From Bifidobacterium sp. ESL0745 (lineage in GTDB: Bacteria > Actinomycetota > Actinomycetes > Actinomycetales > Bifidobacteriaceae), in the NCBI RefSeq assembly GCF_029433335.1, contig NZ_JAQTHX010000002.1, forward strand, positions 248,001-312,000: a stretch of 64,000 nt of DNA, written 5' to 3'. The notes beneath the pieces were generated by a model, which saw nothing but the letters and a program-made list of their open reading frames with translations, searched no databases and was not told the DNA's origin. Of this stretch, positions 44,328 through 52,987 are shown piece by piece. Position numbers and translations under genes: made by a program. Within the stretch, counting starts at the first letter, position 1. Each line of letters begins with the position of its first letter.

Positions 44328-44681
44328 TTATCGGAGACTGTCTAAATCTGCGGCTGGAATATTGGAGCCTTCGTTGCTGCGCCGCACAATCTCTTCCGCG
44401 ATTGATTCGATGCTGCAAAGTCGTAGCGAGTTGTTGCCGCGGACTCCGGAAGCTTCATCGACTGTGATGACGTTGGTGTCCACCAGGGCGTTGATGGGAT
44501 TGATGCCGTAGCTGCGGGCGATGATAATGATCTCGTTGGTCGTCAGCTCGTTGGATTGGAAGCGCTTGTACAACGTCGCATATGGGATGTTGGTTCGTTG
44601 GGCGATGCTGTTGATGGAATCGTCGTGCGTAATTTGGCGTAGCCATGCAATCTGACCGTTTTGCTTGCCTGTTTGCTTCAT
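44328..44681 (-). CDS. Repressor-like small protein, paralogue C
   Basis: 117 residues: QIAWLRQITHDDSINSIAQR, then TNIPYATLYKRFQSNELTTN, ARSYGINPINALV, EASGVRGNNSLRLCSIESIA and EEIVRRSN. It is most like paralogue A. Its leader TATCCGAAAATAAATATATG matches that of A at 17 of 20 bases, which suggests that duplication included the promoter-proximal DNA or that the motif is a shared regulatory site. No ribosome site is visible. Function is inferred as a DNA-binding repressor. Confidence 0.75.
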   Translation of the reverse strand: MKQTGKQNGQIAWLRQITHDDSINSIAQRTNIPYATLYKRFQSNELTTNEIIIIARSYGINPINALVDTNVITVDEASGVRGNNSLRLCSIESIAEEIVRRSNEGSNIPAADLDSLR

Positions 44682-45297
44682 ATATTTATTTTCGGATAAT
44701 TGTGTAAAAAACAGAAGACCTCAAAATCAGTGAATACGTTTGACGCTTGCTTGTCTTTCTTTGGATTCGATTTATGGCTTAACAAAGGATTTGCCGGGGC
44801 TCATGTAAATGCCCACAAAACTAATTCTTCGTAAGGCTTACCGCTTCTGAATCCGAGAAAATTGGGTCGAAGATGAAGCCGTAATTACAGAGGTTAAAAT
44901 AGTATGATTTAGAAAGTTTGTCTGAATAAAAAGAATGTCAAAAGTTTAAAAAATTCCCTTTAAAAATTTTATTAAAAAGTATGATGGTATTACTTTTCAT
45001 TATTAGCATAAAATATACCTGTCGATGACTTGTCTCTTTTCAAACGGCGCTTCCATATGCGCTGACTTGCGGTTTCAACTATCCCTTCGTGTTACTTGGC
45101 GTGTTGTTTGCGATATTTTGCCGTTTGACCGTGTATAGTGAGGCGTGAGCTTTGTGGGGGAGGAACCCCATAAGGCCCCACTCATAATGGAATGAAAGTG
45201 CGGAAGTTCGCTTGCCGAAGTTGGCTTGCGGGTGGATGCAAAACCCTTCACTACGGATCGTTCGGCACGTACCTGCCGATGAAAGGAACTATATATT
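44682..45297. other. Intergenic region before the sugar ABC ATPase
   Basis: 616 bases. 44880-45010 is strongly AT-rich; from about 45100 the base composition returns to the chromosomal norm, marking the right edge of the accessory stretch. GTGGGG and CCCCAC near 45153-45183 could pair. AAAGGA lies ten bases before the ATPase ATG. No gene is supported. Confidence 0.4.
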
Positions 45298-46425
45298 ATG
45301 GCAAAAGTCGTATTTGACCATGTCACTCGTATCTATCCGGGCAATACTGAGCCCTCGGTATCCGATCTCACACTTGACATCAAAGATGGTGAATTCCTCG
45401 TGCTCGTCGGCCCTTCCGGCTGCGGCAAATCAACGACCCTGCGTATGCTCGCAGGCCTCGAGGAAGTCAACAAGGGCAAGATTTACATTGGCGATAAAGA
45501 CGTCACGACCATGCAGCCGAAAGACCGCGATATCGCCATGGTCTTCCAGAACTACGCTCTGTACCCGCACATGACTGTCGCCGACAATATGGGCTTCGCC
45601 TTGAAGATCGCTGGCGTTCCGAAGGCTGAGATTCGTCAGCGCGTCGAAGAGGCCGCCAAGGTCCTCGATCTGACCGAGTTCCTCGACCGCAAGCCGAAGG
45701 CCCTTTCCGGTGGTCAGCGTCAGCGTGTCGCCATGGGCCGCGCAATCGTTCGTAAGCCTAAGGTCTTCCTGATGGATGAGCCGCTTTCCAACTTGGATGC
45801 AAAGCTCCGTGTGCAGACCCGTACGCAGATCGCCGCTCTGCAGCGCCAACTCGGCGTCACCACCCTTTACGTCACCCACGATCAGACCGAGGCTCTGACG
45901 ATGGGCGACCGCATCGCCGTCATCAAGCTGGGCGTGCTCCAGCAGGTCGGCGCTCCGACCGAGCTCTATGACAAGCCGCAGAACGTCTTCGTTGCCGGCT
46001 TCATCGGCTCGCCTTCCATGAACATCAACACCCACCCGGTGGAGAACGGCAAGGCTAAGATCGGCAGCGATACCGTTGAACTCGATCCCGCCGCCGTCGC
46101 CAAGCTCACCCCGGAAGACAAGGGCCGCATCGTCGTCGGCTTCCGTCCCGAGGATGCTGGGCTTGCTGGTCCGGATGAGGCCAATGCCTTCTCGCTGAAG
46201 GTCGAGAACGTTGAGGACCTGGGCTCCGACGGCTACATCTACGGTGACATCATCACTGATGGCTCCGTGGCTGAGTCCGCTGCCACGATGTCCGATCAGA
46301 ACAAGCTGACCACGATTCGTGTCAATCCGCGTGATCTGCCGAAGGTCGGCGAGACCGTCAAGATCAAGATCGATCCGTCCAAGATGCACCTCTTCTCCCC
46401 GGCCACCGAGCTGCGCCTGAACTGA
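45298..46425 (+). CDS. msmK: Sugar ABC transporter ATPase, MsmK/UgpC type
   Basis: 375 residues. Walker A GPSGCGKST (39-47), the Q loop in VFQNYALYPHM, the signature LSGGQRQRVAMGRAI, Walker B VFLMDEPLSNLD, and the H loop in YVTHDQTEA are all present. The C-terminal part is the MalK-type regulatory OB fold (FIGSPSMNINTH, VGFRPEDAG). Stand-alone MsmK-type ATPases energise several carbohydrate importers that lack their own ATPase. The right-end importer at 61936 also shows no ATPase gene within the window, so it is a possible client. A strong terminator follows. There is no other transport gene next to it. Confidence 0.95.
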   Translation: MAKVVFDHVTRIYPGNTEPSVSDLTLDIKDGEFLVLVGPSGCGKSTTLRMLAGLEEVNKGKIYIGDKDVTTMQPKDRDIAMVFQNYALYPHMTVADNMGFALKIAGVPKAEIRQRVEEAAKVLDLTEFLDRKPKALSGGQRQRVAMGRAIVRKPKVFLMDEPLSNLDAKLRVQTRTQIAALQRQLGVTTLYVTHDQTEALTMGDRIAVIKLGVLQQVGAPTELYDKPQNVFVAGFIGSPSMNINTHPVENGKAKIGSDTVELDPAAVAKLTPEDKGRIVVGFRPEDAGLAGPDEANAFSLKVENVEDLGSDGYIYGDIITDGSVAESAATMSDQNKLTTIRVNPRDLPKVGETVKIKIDPSKMHLFSPATELRLN

Positions 46426-46453
46426 TTGCTTCTTAGCATCGTTTAAGTCGATT

Positions 46454-46487
46454 AAAAAGACCCGTACATTCGCGTGCGGGTCTTTTT
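46454..46487 (+). terminator. Rho-independent terminator after the ABC ATPase
   Basis: AAAAAGACCCG and CGGGTCTTTTT form the stem, with a short loop between them and a T-run on the 3' side. The symmetry could also serve the minus strand. Confidence 0.92.
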
Positions 46488-46584
46488 GTATGTTTTGGCG
46501 TTTTGTTCCGGTAATGTTTCGTTGAGTTGTCGTTCGATTTAGTTGAGGGCAGACAGGTTTGAGATGGATTAGGAACTATCCCGT

Positions 46585-48402
46585 GTGGGCAGTAGATTTG
46601 GGAGTATGGAATTGACCGGTGGAATGCAAATGGACCCGCGTGCGCTGAAAGCGACGTCAGTGACGGCTGCCGAAGCCGGTGATGAGGATGTTGCCGAGCC
46701 GCAGGCATTGCAGATCACCGCCGCCAGCTCGAACCCGAAGATGTTCACGCTGCCTTGGGAAAAGCCGTTGGCGACCTGGCCCAAAGAACTGCTGGCGAAC
46801 CTGCCGCGAGGCATTTCTCGGCACGTCGTGCGCTTCGTGCATGTCGGCGACGAGATCTACGCGATGAAGGAGATCACCAGCCGCGTGGCCGCGCACGAAT
46901 ACGAGCTGCTGCGCCGCCTGCAGAAGCTGGAACTGCCCACCGTCACGCCGATCGCCGTGGTCACCGGCCGGCATACCCGCGAGGGCGAGCCGCTGGAATC
47001 GATTCTGGTGACCAAGCAGCTCAAGTTCTCGCTCCCCTACCGTGCGCTGTTCGCCGGCAACCTCCGCCCCGACACCGCCGACCGGCTGATCGATGCGCTC
47101 GCCGTCTTGATGGTGCGGCTGCATCTCTCCGGCTTCTATTGGGGCGATGTCTCGCTTTCCAACGTCCTCTTCCTGCGTGATGCGGACGCGTTTTCGGCCT
47201 TCCTGGTCGACGCGGAAACCGGCGCGCTTTACACCTCGCTTACCGTAGGCCAGCGCAACTACGACATGGATCTCGCCCGCACCAACATCATCGGCGAGCT
47301 GATGGATCTGAGCTCCGGCAAGCTGCTGCCCGACGAGGTGGACGAGGTGGCGGTCGGCGACCGGCTGATCGAGCGCTACAACTCGCTGTGGGGTGCGTTG
47401 ACCGATCAGGAGGACTTCGGACCCGACGAGATGTGGAAGATCGAGAAGCGCGTCAACAAGCTCAACGACCTGGGCTTCGACGTCGACGAGCTTGAGGTCA
47501 AGACCGCCGACGACGGCAAGCGCGTGCTCGTGCGGCCGCGGGTGGTCGATGCCGGATATGCTTCCCGCAAGCTTTTGCGGCTTACGGGCCTTGACGTGCA
47601 GGAGAATCAGGCACGGCGGCTTTTGAACGACCTCGACGCCTACCGCGCCTCCACCTGGAGAGACGGCGAGGAGCTGGAAATCGTCGCGACCGACTGGATG
47701 CGCGAGGTCTTCGAGCCCGTCGTGCGCATGATCCCCAAGGAATACCGCTCCAAGATCGAGCCTGCGCAGTTCTTCCACGAGGTGCTGCAGAACCGTTGGT
47801 ATATGGCTGAAAAGGCGGGACACGACGTATCCACGGCTGTCGCCGCAAGCGATTACATCAAGCACAACCTGCCCAAGTACAACATCGATTCCAAGGCGCT
47901 CGCCGAGATCAACGCCGACGCGGATTCCGGCGTGGTCGATGACAGTTCGACCTACAACGCTGCCGACGGCGACGCCAGCGATGCGGATAGTGGTGATTCT
48001 GCCGATACCGTGGGCTCCGACAATGACGATGTCGACAACATCGGACGTGGCGATTACGGCACGCTTGGCGATGGCTTGGGCAATCTTAGTGCCACACAAA
48101 CTGCTGGCGATGACTTTAACCTTGATGCCGATTCAGACGTTCCCGAAGACATCTGGCCCACTCAGCCGGACCCGGCCATGGTTGCTGCTCGTAATACGAA
48201 CGCCGAAACTGCGACGGATTCCGGCTCACAAACAGATCATACGAAGGGAAATTCGCATACGGCGGCGAATCGGACTCATGGCGGCACGGTGACGAATGGT
48301 ATCGACGAAACCTATGAAAATACGAATACCGGCGACGACACTGATGACGACGGCTACGACCCGGACGAATACGACCAGGACGCTGCCGTCTGGAGTCACT
48401 GA
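46585..48402 (+). CDS. DUF4032 kinase-fold protein
   Basis: 605 residues from GTG 46585, with AGGAA seven bases upstream; ATG 46606 has its site too close. The region of about residues 75-270 resembles small-molecule and lipopolysaccharide kinases of the WaaP/Kdo class: HVVRFVHVGDEIYAMKEI (Lys in AMK), GFYWGDVSLSNVLF (catalytic Asp loop HRD-like, WGD) and FLVDAETG (metal Asp). DUF4032 extends to about 460. The last 160 residues are D/S/T/N-rich and low-complexity. The actinobacterial family is uncharacterised. A phosphotransfer role is inferred from the fold. The gene stands alone between a terminator and a gap. Confidence 0.82.
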   Translation: MGSRFGSMELTGGMQMDPRALKATSVTAAEAGDEDVAEPQALQITAASSNPKMFTLPWEKPLATWPKELLANLPRGISRHVVRFVHVGDEIYAMKEITSRVAAHEYELLRRLQKLELPTVTPIAVVTGRHTREGEPLESILVTKQLKFSLPYRALFAGNLRPDTADRLIDALAVLMVRLHLSGFYWGDVSLSNVLFLRDADAFSAFLVDAETGALYTSLTVGQRNYDMDLARTNIIGELMDLSSGKLLPDEVDEVAVGDRLIERYNSLWGALTDQEDFGPDEMWKIEKRVNKLNDLGFDVDELEVKTADDGKRVLVRPRVVDAGYASRKLLRLTGLDVQENQARRLLNDLDAYRASTWRDGEELEIVATDWMREVFEPVVRMIPKEYRSKIEPAQFFHEVLQNRWYMAEKAGHDVSTAVAASDYIKHNLPKYNIDSKALAEINADADSGVVDDSSTYNAADGDASDADSGDSADTVGSDNDDVDNIGRGDYGTLGDGLGNLSATQTAGDDFNLDADSDVPEDIWPTQPDPAMVAARNTNAETATDSGSQTDHTKGNSHTAANRTHGGTVTNGIDETYENTNTGDDTDDDGYDPDEYDQDAAVWSH

Positions 48403-48726
48403 GCGGTTCCTGTCTGGGACTTTCGGACTAATTGTGTCTTTTTACTTGGGATAAGAGGGCTACTAAGTAAAAGACGCAAATCCGAAGGGTCGGGCAGATA
48501 TAAAACGTGGACTTGAACTGAATCTGGAGCATGCGAGCTCTTTATCCGTTGCACGTCTATGCCCGGATTTCCCGTGCGGAAAACCGAAGCTCCTAATTCG
48601 GCTTTTACGTTCCGTCAGTTTGCCTCTCAGAATCTGGGTTCGAAATTTGCAAAAATAAACCCGAACCACATCTCGTGAATTGGGATGAGATTCGGGCGTA
48701 AACGGATAAACGTGTTGCCGCTGTTT
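48403..48726. other. Intergenic region downstream of DUF4032 and rlmB
   Basis: 324 bases between convergent genes. CCGAA (about 48584) and TTCGG (about 48597) form a short stem with A/T-rich flanks on both sides (48580-48607), a weak bidirectional terminator. Nothing else is supported. Confidence 0.4.
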
Positions 48727-49731
48727 TTATTTGCTGCTGTCGGCTTGTTTCCCGGCCTTGCTGCGGGCGCGGGAGACGGCGTAAAGGCTGATGCCGGCCG
48801 CCACGGAAGCGTTGAGTGACTCGACCTCGCTGGAGATTGGAATGCCGGCGATGGAATCGCATGCCTCGCGTACCAGACGGCTCAAACCCTTGCCTTCCGA
48901 ACCCAATACGACGACCAACGGATCGGTCTCAAAGCCGCTTTCGCCGACGATGGCGTTGCCGCCGCCGTCGAGCCCGACCACATAGTAGCCGCGCTCTTTC
49001 AACGCTTCGATGGCCTTGGTCAGGTTGACCACGCGGGCTACGGGCAGGTGTGCGGCCGCGCCGGCCGAAACCTTCCAGGCCGCGGCGTTGACGGAAGCCG
49101 AGCGACGTTCCGGCAGGATGACGCCGTTGGCACCGAAAGCCGCCGCCGAACGAATGACGGCACCGAGGTTCTGCGGGTCGGTGACCCCGTCGAGTGCGAT
49201 GAACAGCGGTCGCGCGTTGATGCGGGCGCTCTGCGAATCGGCCTCTTCCATGGCGTGTGATTTTTTATCCGCGCGATCCGCCAGCTCGGCCAGTGTGTGG
49301 TACTGGTAGGGTTGCACCTTCAGAATGATGCCCTGATGATTGCGCGAATGGGCGATGCGGTCCATCTCCAGCCTGTCGGCTTCGAGCAGGTTGACTCCCT
49401 GCATCCCGGCGAGCTTCACGATCTCGCGGGTGCGGTCGTCGTGCTCGATACGATTGGCGATGTAAAGCTGTGTACTTGGCACACCGACGCGCAGCGCCTC
49501 GAGCACCGCGTTGCGGCCGACCACCAGATCGTCGGAATCTGAAGTGTACCTTGCCGCACGGCGGCGAGCGGCCAGCCGTGGATCGGCGAAGCGGCGCTTC
49601 TCGTTCCGCTGTTTGGCTTTGTATGCCTTGTGATACACGCGATCTTCAGCCTTGGGCGTCGGCCCACGGCCTTTCAGCGCGTTGCGATGTTTTCCGCCCG
49701 AACCTTTGGCCGGGCCTTTCTTGTTAGCCAT
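48727..49731 (-). CDS. rlmB: 23S rRNA 2'-O-ribose methyltransferase RlmB (TrmH family)
   Basis: 334 residues from MANKKGPAKG; the longer frame from 49761 is not needed. A basic, low-complexity N-terminus (about 60 residues) precedes the substrate-binding domain starting DDLVVGRNAVLEALR. The SPOUT domain shows VTDPQNLGAVIRSAAAFG, the loop VVVLGSEGKGLSRLVRE, and the knot-forming IPISSEVESLNASVAAGI. RlmB methylates G2251 of 23S rRNA. The N-terminal extension is usual in actinobacteria. The gene is followed on the minus strand by a weak hairpin, and a palindromic array lies between its start and dcd. Confidence 0.92.
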   Translation of the reverse strand: MANKKGPAKGSGGKHRNALKGRGPTPKAEDRVYHKAYKAKQRNEKRRFADPRLAARRRAARYTSDSDDLVVGRNAVLEALRVGVPSTQLYIANRIEHDDRTREIVKLAGMQGVNLLEADRLEMDRIAHSRNHQGIILKVQPYQYHTLAELADRADKKSHAMEEADSQSARINARPLFIALDGVTDPQNLGAVIRSAAAFGANGVILPERRSASVNAAAWKVSAGAAAHLPVARVVNLTKAIEALKERGYYVVGLDGGGNAIVGESGFETDPLVVVLGSEGKGLSRLVREACDSIAGIPISSEVESLNASVAAGISLYAVSRARSKAGKQADSSK

Positions 49732-49813
49732 ACTGCCAATTATCCCAGCACCCCGCGCCAACCTCGCCAGCAGGCTGCGCGTGTCAACTCAACCGTGACT
49801 TCGCCCGCAAGTG

Positions 49814-49930
49814 TGCTTTCGGTCGCACCCAGATTGAACTTGCGACGAAAAGCATGATGGAACGTGCTTTTGGTCGCGTTGACGGTTGAGGTGCGACGAA
49901 AAGCACGTTAAATGGTGCTTTTCGTCGCAC
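49814..49930. repeat. Five alternating copies of a 14-bp motif, 27/24-bp spacing
   Basis: The motif TGCGACGAAAAGCA occurs directly at 49841 and 49892, and inverted (TGCTTTTCGTCGCA or near-match) at 49814, 49865 and 49916. Starts are 27, 24, 27 and 24 bp apart, so the unit is 51 bp with opposed halves. The last pair forms a perfect 16-bp stem with an 8-base loop: GTGCGACGAAAAGCAC (49891-49906) and GTGCTTTTCGTCGCAC (49915-49930). It lies in the 271-bp gap between dcd's end and rlmB's start, both read leftwards. It looks like a REP/BIME-type element. Confidence 0.88.
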
Positions 49931-50002
49931 CGGCACGAGTTGTCTGGACTTCGGCTCGTAGTCGCACAGGAAGAAACAGTCAATAGGGAGGACGAAATTG
50001 CC

Positions 50003-50584
50003 TCAGTCTTCGATCTCAGCCTTGTAAAAGTTGACGTAGGAACGCGACGGGGTGGGGCCGCGCTGGCCCTGATAATGCGAGCCGACGCCGGTCGAACCGT
50101 ACGGGTGCGCGGCAGGGGAGCTGAGCTGGAAGAAGCACATCTGCCCGATTTTCATCCCCGGCCACAGCTTCACTGGTAGCGTACTGACGTTGGAAAGCTC
50201 AAGCGTGATATGCCCCTCAAAGCCTGGGTCGATGAAACCGGCGGTGGAATGGGTCAGGATGCCGAGTCGACCGAGCGAACTCTTTCCTTCGAGCCGCGCG
50301 GCCGTAGTGCCGTCGAGCTTGATGTATTCCCAAGTGGAGGCCAGCGCAAACTCGCCGGGATGCATGATCCACGGCTCGTCCGGCCCGACCTCGAACTGTT
50401 CGGTCAGGTCGCCTTGGTTCTCTGCCGGGTCGACGTAGGTGTAGGCGTGATTGTTGAAAAGCCTGAAATACCGGTCGAGCCGCACGTCGATGGAGGCAGG
50501 CTGCACCATTTCGGGCGTCCATGGGTCCAGTGAGATATGGCCGTCGGCCTGGGCGGCGAGGATGTCGCGATCTGACAGCAGCAT
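50003..50584 (-). CDS. dcd: dCTP deaminase
   Basis: 193 residues from [11 protein letters not shown], with GGAGG seven bases upstream; the frame extends further but without family similarity. The trimeric dUTPase/Dcd fold is clear: [61 protein letters not shown] and the substrate-contact tail [12 protein letters not shown]. The enzyme deaminates dCTP to dUTP; actinobacterial forms such as that of Mycobacterium tuberculosis also hydrolyse dUTP to dUMP, and this one has the same length. The gene is read leftwards towards the palindromic array and rlmB. Confidence 0.94.
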   Translation of the reverse strand: MLLSDRDILAAQADGHISLDPWTPEMVQPASIDVRLDRYFRLFNNHAYTYVDPAENQGDLTEQFEVGPDEPWIMHPGEFALASTWEYIKLDGTTAARLEGKSSLGRLGILTHSTAGFIDPGFEGHITLELSNVSTLPVKLWPGMKIGQMCFFQLSSPAAHPYGSTGVGSHYQGQRGPTPSRSYVNFYKAEIED

Positions 50585-51087
50585 AGGTTCCTCCAGATGT
50601 CGATTTCGTGCCGAGCGTTCGACGCGCGACGCGGTCACGTCAATCGCGTCCCGGTTAACGCGGCAATTGCGTGTTATGCTCCCAGTGTAGACGTTGCGGC
50701 GGTCTGACGTCGCACAGGCGTTGCCAAGCGGGCTTTGGTCGGCGGCCGTTGTAAGCGTGTGGGCAGTATGGTGGTATTTCTTGACAGCGACAATATGTGT
50801 TTCCCGAAGATGCCAGATCGGCTGCACATTGGCCGCAGGCGAGAGAGCATGCGCTGTTCTGTGCTTGGCGTTGCAGGAATTTGGTATTGTGCTGGTCTGA
50901 CATTGCGTGTGCCCAAGAATGTTGAGGGTCTGGTGTCACGTCAATCTGAAGTCGGGTAGGACGGTGCCAGCCCCTGCGAATGGCGTAGCACGGCAACTTT
51001 GCGCGGAAATTGGCCTTGAAAATCTGAAAAATAGTCAAAAAACAAAAATTTTCAGGCAATTTTCAGGTAATTCGATTCTTGTACCAA
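50585..51087. other. Upstream gap of dcd, no gene seen
   Basis: About 500 bases between dcd and a possible small RNA. Frames here (for example 50674-50916) have no family features. Near 51045-51070 the sequence TTTTCAGGCAATTTTCAGG shows a short direct repeat in an AT-rich setting that may be part of a promoter. Confidence 0.35.
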
Positions 51088-51107
51088 GAATTATGTAGTT
51101 ATATAAG

Positions 51108-51221
51108 AAATGTCAGCAAGAGCTGGCCGGTGATTTTGAGGTTTGGATTTACCGATAATTGAACCCTTTCTTCTTCTCTCTTCTCTTCCCCGGTGCGTTC
51201 TAGCACCGGGGTTTCTCTTTT
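51108..51221 (+). ncRNA. Candidate small RNA or 5' leader ending in a terminator
   Basis: A strong plus-strand terminator at 51188-51221 has no plus-strand gene before it until 48402. TTGTAC (about 51080) and TATATA (about 51101) are 15 bp apart and could act as promoter boxes, giving a transcript of about 115 bases. The sequence does not match tmRNA, RNase P or SRP RNA by eye. It may be a stand-alone small RNA or an attenuated leader for the gene at 51451. Confidence 0.3.
51188..51221 (+). terminator. Orphan rho-independent terminator
   Basis: CCCCGGTGC (51188-51196), loop GTTCTA, GCACCGGGG (51203-51211), then TTTCTCTTTT. The T-run is only on the plus side. It precedes the gene at 51451 by about 230 bp. 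Confidence 0.82.
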
Positions 51222-51450
51222 CCTGATGGTTTCTGCGGCCTTGGGTCTGCGATTTCGGACTTGTGCTTCGGACGATGTTGCTGCTACCGTTCTCAAACAC
51301 GTGCCTATATTGCCCCTTAAATGACGGTGCGGCACGGGGTAGACTGGTGAAAGTGTTTGGTATTCCAAAGACGTGTGGTTTCGTGCCATCGCCGTTTGGA
51401 ATCTGAATCGCTGGTAGCCGGAATGGATTCGGGCAGACGGGATAAAGGCT

Positions 51451-52110
51451 ATGAAAGATGATTTCGACCGTGGCAGCAATAGGGCCGGTGTCTCGCGTTC
51501 GCGGGGTCGTAAGGATTCGCGTTCCGACAATGCCCACATGTACAACGTCAACGAATTGCGTCGCCACAGCCCTGCTTCGTTGCGCAAAGCCCGGCATCGC
51601 AGGTCGCTGATCATCAGTGTGATCGTTGTCGCGGTCGTCATCGCCCTGATTATCGTGGCGCTGTCGATTTCGCTAAAAACGCTTAAGCGTAATACGGCTT
51701 CGGTCGCTCAAAGCGATCCCGATACGACCACGATCCAAGGCAAGACCAAAGCTCCTGACACGGACGCCAACCAAATGAAGCAGGGCATCGAGCAACAATC
51801 TGGTGTCTGCACGGGAGGATGGATGGACGTCGATGTCGCCAGCAAACTGCCGGGTGCCACCAGCGCCTCGTTCTGCAAGGCGACGCAGGTTGCGTTCATC
51901 ACGTTCCAGACCAAGGCCGCGGCATCGATGGATGGCGATATGGTGCGCTCGCAGGCGGCTAACGTCATCAGCCAATACGGAGGCAGCAAAGTCGACCCCA
52001 ATAATCTGCGGCTTGTGAGCAATGATCTGTGGATGGCTGTGGGCAACGCCAAAGCCATGGGGGCTTTGCAGCAGCAATGGGGCGGTACATTGGAAAAGAT
52101 TGGGTCATAA
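51451..52110 (+). CDS. Single-pass membrane protein of unknown function
   Basis: 219 residues. A basic cytoplasmic N-terminus of about 50 residues (R/S/D-rich) precedes one membrane helix (SLIISVIVVAVVIALIIVALSI). The external part contains two cysteines (GVCTGGWMDVDVASKLPG, ASFCKATQ) that could form a disulphide. The composition and the repeated A/Q-V pattern near the end do not match a family I know. It follows the orphan terminator and is 60 bp before an alpha/beta hydrolase; co-transcription is possible. A weak hairpin (52126-52146) lies between them. The gene is a credible one from its codon use and topology. Confidence 0.7.
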   Translation: MKDDFDRGSNRAGVSRSRGRKDSRSDNAHMYNVNELRRHSPASLRKARHRRSLIISVIVVAVVIALIIVALSISLKTLKRNTASVAQSDPDTTTIQGKTKAPDTDANQMKQGIEQQSGVCTGGWMDVDVASKLPGATSASFCKATQVAFITFQTKAAASMDGDMVRSQAANVISQYGGSKVDPNNLRLVSNDLWMAVGNAKAMGALQQQWGGTLEKIGS

Positions 52111-52170
52111 CAATCCCGGATAATTCCGGCGAGTGAACATCGCCGGCCATGGTTGGCATCGTTGCTTATC

Positions 52171-52983
52171 ATGGTGTTTATGAGCGATGAAGCAGTAAGC
52201 AGCGAACACACCGGTAAGTCAACGAACGGTGACAACGGCGGAAACGGTTTGATTGGCCGTCAATCCGATGCCATTCCCGGGCGTTTCGGTGATCCGATGG
52301 AGATTTCGCACGTAGTCTATTCCCAAGGCGGCGGCAAGGCGCGCCCGACGCGGCCGATGTTCCTGTGCCTGCATGGCTGGGGCTCCAATGAGCAGGATCT
52401 GGCCGGCATGATGCGCTACGTCGCTCCCGGCAATGATTACGTTTCTTTGCGCGCGCCGCTGGTGCTGCAAGCTGAGGGGCCGGGGGAGTTCGGCAGCGGG
52501 TCCGGCGCGTATAGCTGGTTCCATGACGGCGTGCCTACCGGCGATGATTTGGACAGGGACATTTTCGCGGCGGCCACTGCAGTTGACAACTGGGTCAGTG
52601 GTCACGTTGACGCCGATCGCGAGCTGGTGCCGATCGGATTTTCACAGGGGGCGGCGCTCGCGATTCACTTGCTGCGCGTGCATCCCGAACGTTACCGCGC
52701 GGTTGCGGCGCTTTCGGGCTTTGTGGCTCCGGGGCGGGTGCCCGGCACGGCCCCGGCCGACGGGCGACTTGCGGATATGGAAAAGCCGGTCTTCTACGGC
52801 TATGGCGACCGTGACACTGTTCTGCCGAAGTACGAGATTTATGGTGCGACCGCTTGGCTTGAGGAGCACACGTGGCTGACGGTGAAGAACTATCACCAGC
52901 TCGACCACGCCGTGAGTCCCGCCGAATTCACCGACCTCACCCAGTGGCTCCTCCTCAACGACATTTCGTCGGGCGTCGTTTGA
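52171..52983 (+). CDS. Alpha/beta hydrolase, carboxylesterase/phospholipase type
   Basis: About 270 residues. The start is uncertain: ATGs at 52171 and 52180 and a TTG at 52153 are in frame, and no strong ribosome site is visible. The fold starts at FLCLHGWGSNEQDL (oxyanion HGWG). The nucleophile lies in IGFSQGAAL (Ser in GFSQG), Asp in GYGDRDTVLP, and His in QLDHAVS complete the triad. This is the YpfH/LypA-like carboxylesterase group that hydrolyses short-chain acyl esters or lysophospholipids. No signal peptide is visible, so it acts in the cytoplasm. The substrate is not clear. Confidence 0.86.
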   Translation: MVFMSDEAVSSEHTGKSTNGDNGGNGLIGRQSDAIPGRFGDPMEISHVVYSQGGGKARPTRPMFLCLHGWGSNEQDLAGMMRYVAPGNDYVSLRAPLVLQAEGPGEFGSGSGAYSWFHDGVPTGDDLDRDIFAAATAVDNWVSGHVDADRELVPIGFSQGAALAIHLLRVHPERYRAVAALSGFVAPGRVPGTAPADGRLADMEKPVFYGYGDRDTVLPKYEIYGATAWLEEHTWLTVKNYHQLDHAVSPAEFTDLTQWLLLNDISSGVV

Positions 52984-52987
52984 TTAG

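Noticed and set aside
44208-44345. 45-codon plus-strand frame overlapping paralogue C
   Set aside because: No ribosome site or family similarity; kept only as a note on the gap.
49814-49930. Simple terminator of dcd
   Set aside because: Five alternating copies and no T-run next to the strongest stem make a repeat element more likely, though it may still affect transcripts.
51099-51641. Minus-strand frames of 168 and 180 codons
   Set aside because: They lie opposite the orphan terminator and the start of the 51451 gene, are arginine- and serine-rich, and show no domain.
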